From contig CM055828.1 in NCBI GenBank assembly GCA_029582265.1, positions 27,420,618-27,484,617 on the forward strand: a stretch of DNA of 64,000 bases. The letters are read 5' to 3'. The notes under the pieces are model-generated. The model saw nothing but the letters and a program-made list of their open reading frames with translations. It did not search any database and was not told the DNA's origin. Position numbers and translations under genes: made by a program. The DNA is from Zoroaster sp. YZ-2022. Lineage: Eukaryota; Echinodermata; Asteroidea; Forcipulatida; Zoroasteridae. Position 1 is the first letter of the stretch, and every line of letters begins with the position of its first letter. Of this stretch, positions 14,101-26,100 are shown piece after piece.

Positions 14101-17100
14101 CCTTTGGTGATCCTTGAAAAATAGCAATTCAGAATTTAAATAAATTGTTCAAAGTAAAATTGGCCATGCACACAGAATGTGCATTTTTGAGTATATAAAA
14201 TAAGTAATTTTTTTAGGGAAAACAAACACCCCAACAAACAAACAAACAGTTAACCCTCCTACTATAGCTGAACTTTAGTGGCAAGTAGCTATAGAGGTCA
14301 AAATCAGTCAACAGCCTGTTTTGACTGTTGAACCAACTGTGCACACAGGGGCATTTTTGACCGTTTTTTCACTGTTATTTTGACCACCCTGAACAATACA
14401 AGACAATGCTTTTATCACTCAATAACGGTCATTTGCCCTGTAAATGTACTTACTGCAAGTAAGGTTTGACAGTGTTTGACTTTTAAGTGCACTAGATATA
14501 TACCTTGGCAAGTATATCAACATTTTGACTGATTTTGACCCTTGTAGTAGTAGGAGGGTTAATGTACTTACTACACATAAGGTTTGACAGTATTTGACTT
14601 TTAAGTGCACTAGATATACCTTGGCAAGTATATCAACATTTTGTCTGATTTTGACCGTTGTAGTAGTAGGAGGGTTAATGTACTTACTACACATAAGGTT
14701 TGACAGTATTTGACTTTTAAGTGCACTAGATATACCTTGGCAAGTATATCAACATTTTGTCTGATTTTGACCCTTGTGGTAATAGGAGGGTTAATGTACT
14801 TACTACACATAAGGTTTGACAGTATTTGACTTTTAAGTGCACTAGATATACCTTGGCAAGTATATCAACATTTTGTCTGATTTTGACCCTTGTAGTAGTA
14901 GGAGGGTTAATGTACTTACTACACATAAGGTTTGACAGTATTTGACTTTTAAGTGCACTAGATATACCTTGGCAAGTATATCAACATTTTGTCTGATTTT
15001 GACCCTTGTAGTAGTAGGAGGGTTAATGTACTTACTACACATAAGGTTTGACAGTATTTGACTTTTAAGTGCACTAGATATACCTTGGCAAGTATATCAA
15101 CATTTTGTCTGATTTTGACCCTTGTAGTAGTAGGAGGGTTAATGTACTTACTACACATAAGGTTTGACAGTATTTGACTTTTAAGTGCACTAGATATACC
15201 TTGGCAAGTATATCAACATTTTGTCTGATTTTGACCGTTGTAGTAGTAGGAGGGTTAATGTACTTACTACACATAAGGTTTGACAGTATTTGACTTTTAA
15301 GTGCACTAGATATACCTTGGCAAGTATATCAACATTTTGTCTGATTTTGACCCTTGTAGTAGTAGGAGGGTTAATGTACTTACTACACATAAGGTTTGAC
15401 AGTGTTCGACTTTTAAGTGCACTAGATATACCTTGGCAAGTATATCAACATTTTGTCTGATTTTGACCCTTGTAGTAGTAGGAGGGTTAATGTACTTACT
15501 ACACATAAGGTTTGACAGTGTTCGACTTTTAAGTGCACTAGATATACTTGGCAAGTATATCAACATTTTGTCTGATTTTGACCGTTGTAGTAGTAGGAGG
15601 GTTAATGTACTTACTACACATAAGGTTTGACAGTATTTGACTTTTATGCACTAGATATACCTTGGCAAGTATATCAACATTTTGTCTGATTTTGACCCTT
15701 GTAGTAGTAGGAGGGTTAATGTACTTACTACACATAAGGTTTGACAGTGTTCGACTTTTTTATGCACTAGATATACCTTGGCAAGTATATCAACATTTTG
15801 TCTGATTTTGACCGTTGTAGTAGTAGGAGGGTTAATGTACTTACTACACATAAGGTTTGACAGTATTTGACTTTTATGCACTAGATATACCTTGGCAAGT
15901 ATATCAACATTTTGTCTGATTTTGACCGTTGTAGTAGTAGGAGGGTTAATGTACTTACTACACATAAGGTTTGACAGTATTTGACTTTTAAGTGCACTAG
16001 ATATACCTTGGCAAGTATATCAACATTTTGTCTGATTTTGACCGTTGTAGTAGTAGGAGGGTTAATGTACTTACTACACATAAGGTTTGACAGTATTTGA
16101 CTTTTAAGTGCACTAGATATACCTTGGCAAGTATATCAACATTTTGTCTGATTTTGACCCTTGTGGTAATAGGAGGGTTAATGTACTTACTACACATAAG
16201 GTTTGACAGTATTTGACTTTTAAGTGCACTAGATATACCTTGGCAAGTATATCAACATTTTGACTGATTTTGACCGTTGTAGTAGTAGGAGGGTTAATGT
16301 ACTTACTACACATAAGGTTTGACAGTATTTGACTTTTAAGTGCACTAGATATACCTTGGCAAGTATATCAACATTTTGTCTGATTTTGACCCTTGTAGTA
16401 GTAGGAGGGTTAATGTACTTACTACACATAAGGTTTGACAGTGTTCGACTTTTAAGTGCACTAGATATACCTTGGCAAGTATATCAACATTTTGTCTGAT
16501 TTTGACCGTTGTAGTAGTAGGAGGGTTAATGTACTTACTACACATAAGGTTTGACAGTATTTTGACTTTATGCACTAGATATACCTTGGCAAGTATATCA
16601 ACATTTTGTCTGATTTTGACCCTTGTAGTAGTAGGAGGGTTAATGTACTTACTACACATAAGGTTTGACAGTGTTCGACTTTTATGCACTAGATATACCT
16701 TGGCGGCAAGTATATCAACATTTTGTCTGATTTTGACCGTTGTAGTAGTAGGAGGGTTAATGTACTTACTACACATAAGGTTTGACAGTATTTGACTTTT
16801 AAGTGCACTAGATATACCTTGGCAAGTATATCAACATTTTGTCTGATTTTGACCGTTGTAGTAGTAGGAGGGTTAATGTACTTACTACACATAAGGTTTG
16901 ACAGTATTTGACTTTATGCACTAGATATACCTTGGCAAGTATATCAACATTTTGTCTGATTTTGACCGTTGTAGTAGTAGGAGGGTTAATGTACTTACTA
17001 CACATAAGGTTTGACAGTATTTGACTTTTATGCACTAGATATACCTTGGCAAGTATATCAACATTTTGTCTGATTTTGACCCTTGTGGTAATAGGAGGGT

Positions 17101-20100
17101 TAATGTACTTACTACACATAAGGTTTGACAGTATTTGACTTTTATGCACTAGATATACCTTGGGCAAGTATATCAACATTTTGTCTGATTTTGACCCTTG
17201 TAGTAGTAGGAGGGTTAATGTACTTACTACACATAAGGTTTGACAGTATTTGACTTTTAAGTGCACTAGATATACCTTGGCAAGTATATCAACATTTTGT
17301 CTGATTTTGACCCTTGTAGTAGTAGGAGGGTTAATGTACTTACTACACATAAGGTTTGACAGTATTTGACTTTTAAGTGCACTAGATATACCTTGGCAAG
17401 TATATCAACATTTTGTCTGATTTTGACCCTTGTAGTAGTAGGAGGGTTAATGTACTTACTACACATAAGGTTTGACAGTATTTGACTTTTAAGTGCACTA
17501 GATATACCTTGGCAAGTATATCAACATTTTGACTGATTTTGACCGTTGTAGTAGTAGGAGGGTTAATGTACTTACTACACATAAGGTTTGACAGTATTTG
17601 ACTTTTAAGTGCACTAGATATACCTTGGCAAGTATATCAACATTTTGTCTGATTTTGACCCTTGTGGTAATAGGAGGGTTAATGTACTTACTACACATAA
17701 GGTTTGACAGTATTTGACTTTTATGCACTAGATATACCTTGGCAAGTATATCAACATTTTGTCTGATTTTGACCGTTGTAGTAGTAGGAGGGTTAATGTA
17801 CTTACTACACATAAGGTTTGACAGTATTTGACTTTTAAGTGCACTAGATATACCTTGGCAAGTATATCAACATTTTGTCTGATTTTGACCGTTGTAGTAG
17901 TAGGAGGGTTAATGTACTTACTACACATAAGGTTTGACAGTATTTGACTTTTAAGTGCACTAGATATACCTTGGCAAGTATATCAACATTTTGTCTGATT
18001 TTGACCCTTGTGGTAATAGGAGGGTTAATGTACTTACTACACATAAGGTTTGACAGTATTTGACTTTTAAGTGCACTAGATATACCTTGGCAAGTATATC
18101 AACATTTTGTCTGATTTTGACCCTTGTAGTAGTAGGAGGGTTAATGTACTTACTACACATAAGGTTTGACAGTATTTGACTTTTATGCACTAGATATACC
18201 TTGGCAAGTATATCAACATTTTGTCTGATTTTGACCCTTGTAGTAGTAGGAGGGTTAATGTACTTACTACACATAAGGTTTGACAGTATTTGACTTTTAA
18301 GTGCACTAGATATACCTTGGCAAGTATATCAACATTTTGTCTGATTTTGACCCTTGTAGTAGTAGGAGGGTTAATGTACTTACTACACATAAGGTTTGAC
18401 AGTATTTGACTTTTAAGTGCACTAGATATACCTTGGCAAGTATATCAACATTTTGACTGATTTTGACCGTTGTAGTAGTAGGAGGGTTAATGTACTTACT
18501 ACACATAAGGTTTGACAGTATTTGACTTTTAAGTGCACTAGATATACCTTGGCAAGTATATCAACATTTTGTCTGATTTTGACCCTTGTGGTAATAGGAG
18601 GGTTAATGTACTTACTACACATAAGGTTTGACAGTATTTGACTTTTAAGTGCACTAGATATACCTTGGCAAGTATATCAACATTTTGTCTGATTTTGACC
18701 GTTGTAGTAGTAGGAGGGTTAATGTACTTACTACACATAAGGTTTGACAGTATTTGACTTTTAAGTGCACTAGATATACCTTGGCAAGTATATCAACATT
18801 TTGTCTGATTTTGACCCTTGTGGTAATAGGAGGGTTAATGTACTTACTACACATAAGGTTTGACAGTATTTGACTTTTAAGTGCACTAGATATACCTTGG
18901 CAAGTATATCAACATTTTGTCTGATTTTGACCCTTGTAGTAGTAGGAGGGTTAATGTACTTACTACACATAAGGTTTGACAGTATTTGACTTTTAAGTGC
19001 ACTAGATATACCTTGGCAAGTGTTGTGAAATCGCAGCGATAGAGCGCCACCGCGCGGCGAATAAAAGCGCTCTCACATGCTCGCCATGAAGGCTAAAATC
19101 GGATGGTGAGTTTCTCTCATAAACGTTATAATTATTGATGAATATAATTATCTAGTCTTACAGTTCGGCCTATAATTGTTTCTTATATATGTTCAAGATT
19201 ATTAATCATTCGAATTTAGTACAATATTGTTGTGTCATTATCGTGATTTTCCAAGAGAACCTTAACGATTCTTTAGGTGTCGGAAATACCATCCTTTTCC
19301 CATATATGTACAAAACCAATGTGATTGCATGTAATGTTGTAGCTCATGTCGGCTCATATTGTACTCGCCTTTTGTTAATCACTTTGCATAAATGATTTCC
19401 TAATTATTCCTCATTTTCCTTGATTTTGCAGACTATACCTGATTTCCCAATCCGAGTGATCCATTTAGCCTGGCAAATCCTTTATCGTCAAACCTTCTGA
19501 TTTTCTCAACCAATTGACAACTACTGTTCCTGATTAATATTGATTATCTTCTCCAATGAATGTTATGACTGATTACTGTGATTACGAATAAACTAGAATT
19601 ATCTGATGTTCCATGAAACCTGCTGACTCGACTGCTTAATTTTCATGGTGACCCAGACGTGATATCAATACCATGGATGGACACGCACCCCCTCCAAGCT
19701 TGTCGAGCCAACGTACCAAGAAATCAACAAAATCAATATTTAGCCATCATTCCAGGAAATCAACCCAATCCATATTGAGCCAACAAAGTAGCCTTAGCAT
19801 CAGTCTACTATCCGTGAGAGCCCGGATCCAAGTTGCTGCCAGAGAGAAGGAGCTAGCTGCTACTCGTAAGAGAGCGGAAATCGAAATAAAAGCTAGAGCC
19901 GAGAGAGAGAGAATAGACGAGGAGCTTTTGGCCGCACAGAGGACCCGTGAACAATTTGCCTTAGAACAGAAAAGGTTGCGCATCGAGCGACTAAGGAGAC
20001 AAGAGGATGAAGAATTGGCATTGGAACGAGCCCGAATGGATGCTGATCAAGCAGAACAACGGATCCTGAAGAGAAAACAGGAGTTCTCCAGCCAATTGGA

Positions 20101-23100
20101 ACTTGAGAAACAACTCACTGAGGCAGAACTTAGCCTCGCTCAAGCCAGAATTGAATCCGCCATCCTCACTGAAACTGAGACTGAGACTGAGAACAATTAT
20201 GTACATTTTAATGAAAATGATACCATGACAAATGTCAGTATGCCTTTGGACTCTCCTTCCAGAGTCAATACCAGTGACTCCCCTACCGTGAAATCACAAT
20301 CCGATAAGTCACATGAGACGAGCTTGCAGCGCTCTCAGCCTGAGCTTTGCGTTTTCGCTGCAACTGCGTGCCCGCTGCCTGCCAGCAATCCAGTCGCTAG
20401 TTTGGCACCCCCTCAAACCATAACCGTTAATTCTGTTTTTTCCACAGCTCAGCCCAGTGTCACATACACAGTTGATGACACTCCCGTCTGTGGTCTGCCA
20501 CTCCGCCTCCTAGCATCAAAAGCCACAACCACCACCAGCCCGACACAAATTCCTGCTGCTTCCTGCTGCGATAGCAATTCAGCTCCTGTTGTGTCCCCGG
20601 TGATGGCCCAGACACACACCATTGGACAACCTCCGCTCTACAGTCGTTGCAGAGCCCCCAGTTGTTCCATTCGTGTCAGATACCAGCGTGATGAGCCAAA
20701 TGATGCTCAGCTCTATGTTGGTGGCAACTGCAGGTGGACTCAACATGGAAGTTCCACATTTCAGCGGTGGTGATCCATCAGAATATCGGTGTTTTGAGAC
20801 TATGGTTGATAGCTGCATTAGACCACTAGTCCATCTTAGTGAAATTCAGAAGTATTTCATATTGAAGTCCAAGCTGAGTGGTCAACCATGCAGGGATATT
20901 AAAGGCCTTGAGCATGATGCACGGTCCTTTACCAAGGCCATGTCCGTACTGAAGCGACTGCATGGTGACATTGGAATTCTCATCAGAACTAAGATTGAGG
21001 AGATCACGTCGTGGCCAAAACTACGAGCGTATGACTCCAGGGGGTTCGTTGAATTTGCATCCACTGTCTCTGCGTTAGTTACTCAACTCCAGAGCGCTCC
21101 AGAGGGACAGGCAGAATTAAGGGCCAACTCCACTGCTTGTATTTTATACAACAGACTTTCCCCTACTCACCAGACGACATTCCTGAGAAATATGCAGAAG
21201 AAAAGTGTGACAAACTTTTCCCTGGGAGACATCAACGAGTGGTTGCAGGAAACGGCAGAGATTGCTCGCAAAAAGATGCAATTGGAAGAAAGCCGACCAA
21301 CTGAGTCCCAATCTGCTAACCGAGCCAAGAGAGGAAAGGGTGTCCTCGCATTTTATTCACAAACCGGCAAGAGCCTCAAGCAGACCAGTAGTGCTCCTCA
21401 GTCAAAGTCTGCACAGAGCAATGGCTCTAAGCCCCCACAACGTGACAAGAGGTTTATCCGGAAATGCCCTCATTGTGATGAAGACCATTGGCTGTCACGG
21501 TGCTTCAATTTCAAGAAGCTTTCGATCCCTGACAGGGTAAAGTGGATCAAAGAAGGTCGCCGTTGTTGGAAATGTGCCAGACAGCACAAAGACGGCCAGG
21601 AGTGTGATCTCCGCAAGCCATGTAGGGAGTGTGACCAAACCCACTTGACCATCCTCCACGATCTTGTCGTCCAGCCTGGGTACGGGTCTATTATTCGAAA
21701 TTCAACCCTAACCTTTCTATCTTCTATGGTGATGGTAATCCGTGGCATCCCCGTGATGTGTGCATGAAAATCCTACCAATCACCCTGCACAGTAAGGGCG
21801 CTGAGTTGAAAACCTACTGTTTATTGGATGATGCGTCCAACTTTACCATGATGCTTGACGAGGCCGCCGAGTTGTTGGGTCTCCGAGGTGAAAATGCCGT
21901 GATGCCCATTGCCACAGCCAGAGAAGAATGTACTCCATGCAGAGGCAAGATTGTTAACCTAGATGTTTCACTGTCTGACAATCCAGAACATCGCATAACA
22001 ATATCAAACGTGTTCTCATCCAAAATGCTCAGATTGTCCGAGCATTCTGTTCCGGCCCGAGCTTATGCGACAGAGATGGGATCATCTAAAGGAAGTTCCC
22101 CACGAATTTAAAGATGTGCGCACCACTCCTCCTGATAGGTAGTGATCATCCTGAGCTGGTGGTGCCTTTAGAGAGCCGCTTTGGTCCAGAAGGTGCTCCT
22201 GTGGCTGTACGAACCAAACTGGGATGGGCAGTGCAGGGCCCCACCATGAATCCCCGACATCACGGTGACCTGAACTATATGTCAGGACCCACACCTTCCG
22301 ATGCAACCCTGCATGAAGGTGTCTGTAGGTTGTGGCATCATGATTTTAAAATGTATGCAGAGAGGAAGCAAGTCACCCGGTCCAAGCAGGACCAGCGAGC
22401 CATAGACCTCCTTGAGTCCCGGTCTACATATGTAGAAGTAGAAGGTGTCCGACGAGTGGCAACCCCTCTTCTCTGGAGGAGCGATGATGAGAATTTTCAA
22501 AGTCCAGCAAGCTCCGTCATGCCAACCCTTCGTCGAAATGAGCAACGTCTTGCAAGAGATCCTGAGCTTGCGAAGGTTCACTGCACTAAGATCCAGGAAC
22601 TGAAGGAAGCAGGACTTGTTCGTACTGTTTGTGACCAAGAGAAAGGGGATGATGAAAAGCGACATTGGTATATTCCACACCATGTTGTCAGACAGAATGG
22701 CAAGTGCCGACTTGTGTTTAACTGTGCTTTTAAGTACTGTGGCCAATCCCTGAATGATAGGCTCCTGCCTGGTCCCATACTTGGTTCATCCCTGATTGGA
22801 GTTCTGTTGCGGTTCAGGCAACATCCAGTGGCCATATCTGGTGATATTAAAGCCATGTTTCACTGCGTGTATACCTTGGAGAGGGATCGTTGCATGCTGA
22901 GATTCCTGTGGAGGGCACTCCAAACTGAAACCGAACCGGAGAAGCTCGAATGGAACGTGTATTCGCTTGGCACAACTTGTAGTCCATGCTGTGCGTCATT
23001 TGCTTTACAGAAGCATGCTCGGGAGAATGTGGGTGACCCTGATGTACTGAGAAGTGTCACAAATGCATTTTATGTAGACAATTGTCTGGATGGAAAGGCA

Positions 23101-26100
23101 ACAGTGCATCAAGCCAAAGAACTGGTGCAGAAGCTGTGCAAATCCCTCGGTGAGGAGGATTCCCTATCGTCAAATGGGCAAGTAATGTGCCTGAGGTTGT
23201 GGCTGACCTCCCGACTGAGGCTCGATCAGAAAGTGCTGAGAGATGGCTCAATCTCAACTGTACTTCGCCAGACGAGGCCGCCTTTGGGCCCCAGATGGAA
23301 TTTTGCATCTGACGCCTTCACATACCAGTTGGAACTCCATGACTGGCCTGTTCTCACCAGGAGAGCTGTACTTAGCGACATAATGAGATGTGCAGGAAAG
23401 GACCCCTAGGCTTCCTAATGCCCTTTATGGTGAGGGGGAAGATGTTACTTCAGGAGTTGTGGAAGCGACCTGGGGTGGGACGATCCGATCCCAAATGAGG
23501 GTGATGCGGGCTTGCGTGCTCAACATATGAGATGGCGAACAGAAATAGCTGATCTTCCTCGTGTCAGTTTTCCCGCTGCTACCTACCAGACAACTTCAAC
23601 CCGAATGGAGTGACGTACCAGCTCCATGTTTTCGCAGATGCCTCAGAAAGAGCATATGGGGCAGTTGCTCTATCTGCGATCTACCACTACAGATGGTGAA
23701 GTGTCTGTGCGCTTTGTGATGTCCCGATCCCGTCTTGCCCTTAAAGCGTGTTCAGACAATGCCGCGGTTAGAACTCCTCGCAGCTGTCTGTGGTGCAGAA
23801 CTGGCAGAACTGGTTGAGAGTGAAATGAAGATGACACTCTCGATCATCTGCTGGGGTGACAATACGACTGTACTTACTTGGATTAAGTCCGAATCATGCC
23901 GCTACAACCGTTTCGTTGGAGCCCGTATAGCTGAGATTCAGCGACTAACAGATCATGCCACTTGGCGGTATGTAAATTCTGAACGAAACCCCGCAGATGA
24001 CCTTACCCGGGGATTGGAACTCCGACAACTGGCTGAGCCTTGCAGGTGGTATGCTCCACCCTTCCTTCGTTACCCTGAAGACGGGTGGCCCGAGTGGCCC
24101 GTCCAGAACAATCCAGAAGAAGCCGAATCTGAGCTGAAGCAAGAAGGTTTCAGTGCAGTCACCCTAGTGGCTAATGACGACTATCCAGAGATAGATGCCA
24201 CCGGCTTCACCACGTGGGATGAGCTGGTGGAGGCAGCTATCACAGCCGGATACGAATCAAAAGGAGAAAATAAGCCAGAACTCCTGAGCGCTGATGACTG
24301 GCAAGAGAGTGAGAAGTCACTCTACCATCAGGCCCAGTCTGAAAGCTTCCCGGGCGAACTGGCTGCTCTCTCCTCCAAGCGAGACATCTTGAGAAAGAGC
24401 CGTCTTGCGGACCTCTCTCCAGAGTATGACCAAGAAGACAGACTCATTCGGGTTGGTGGGAGACTCCGTCGAGCACAGGCACTTGATGAAGGAACCAAAC
24501 ATCCCATAGTGCTTGACCCTCGTTGCCCTATAGTCCAGCTACTTATTAAGGCTGCAGATACACGCTTGGGACACTGTGGAACAGGAGCAGTATTGGCTGA
24601 TCTGCGGCGGCGTTTTTGGATTCTACGAGGGCGACAGTCAATCAGGAGCTTCCAAACTCGTTGTGTAGGTTGTTTGAGAAGACGAGGACTGCCATCCATC
24701 CCCAAGATGGCCGACCTACCTCCCGCCCGGTTGCGAGTTGGTAAGCCTCCATTCTACTCAACCGGCACTGACTGCTTTGGCCCCTTCTCTGTCAAGATTG
24801 GTAGACGCACTGAGCGGAGATGGGGGATCATTTGGAAATGCATGACTGTGCGTGCCGTCTACCTTGACATCCTTGAGTCGTTAGACACCGACGCCTTCCT
24901 GATGTCATTCACTCGCTTTCGCTCCCGCCGTGGTACACCGCATGAAATTCTCTGTGACAACGGGACGAACTTCAAAGGAGGAGAAACCGAGTTGAAGAAG
25001 GCTTTCGAGGAGATGGCCCCTAGCTTGCAAGAAAGGCTGGCCAAGAACCAGGTTCGTTTTAGGTTCAACCCTCCTGTCGCACCCCATTTTGGTGGCACAT
25101 GGGAGCGAGAGATCCGGTCAGTCAAAAATGCCCTATATGCCATCCTTGGGAAGCAAACAGTCACCCCTGCTGTTTTGTACACCATGCTTGCCGAGGTGGA
25201 AGGACTGATGAACTCCAAGCCCTTGAGTTATGTGTCTTCCGATGTCTCAGATCCCGACCCGATCACTCCCTTCATGCTGCTCATGGGGCGGCGAGACCAT
25301 GCACCACCACAAGTAGTCTACCCAGAGGAGGACATTCTCAGCAGAAGGCGTTGGAAACAATGCCAAGTCCTCATGCAAAGGTTTTGGAGAGAGTTTGTAC
25401 AGTCATACCTACCTGCCATGCAGGCACGCCAGAAGTGGCGCGGTGAGACTGCGAACCTCTCTGTTGGTGATGTTGTCCTGATGATCAATCCTCAACAAGT
25501 CAGAGCCTCCTGGCCGGTGGCTAAAATAGTTGAAGTATTACCAGGTGATGATGGACGAGTACGAGCCGTCAAGGTTCAGACCAAAGACCAGATATATACC
25601 CGACCTGTGGCTCGCTTGATCAAGCTGCCAGCTGATCCTGATGAAGAAGAATCACCAGACGTTTCCGTGACTGTCGTCGAGAAATAGACTTTTGTATTTC
25701 CCGAAATAAACTTCCAGTGTTATACCCCTTATGGGGCGGCCATCTTGTTTTAAGAGTTCTTATTGTTGTATTTTCATCTTTTCATATTGATTCTCGATTT
25801 CCCTATTCCAATTGTATCTCATGTAAACTATTGCGCATAGTTTAGGGGCGGCTGTTGTGAAATCGCAGCGATAGAGCGCCACCGCGCGGCGAATAAAAGC
25901 GCTCTCACATGTTCGCCATGAAGGCTAAAATCGGATGGTGAGTTTCTCTCATAAACGTTATAATTATTGATGAATATAATTATCTAGTCTTACAGTTCGG
26001 CCTATAATTGTTTCTTATATATGTTCAAGATTATTAATCATTCGAATTTAGTACAATATTGTTGTGTCATTATCGTGATTTTCCAAGAGAACCTTAACGA

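Noticed and set aside
14419..18970. Dozens of similar 66-104 codon minus-strand frames ending in ..KMLIYLPRYI
   Set aside because: They are the 116-bp satellite read in a frame without stops. They have no start context, no domain and no independent support.
19189..19395. 68-codon frame in the LTR, repeated at 26021-26227
   Set aside because: It exists twice only because the LTR is duplicated; no domain and no start evidence.
22900..23100. YVDN in place of YVDD as a disabling RT mutation
   Set aside because: From what I recall, YVDN is common in animal BEL/Pao elements, so it is not taken as damage; the frame changes are the real defects.
25688..25852. Envelope-like gene after integrase
   Set aside because: Only 165 bp lie between the integrase stop and the 3' LTR, with no frame of useful length.
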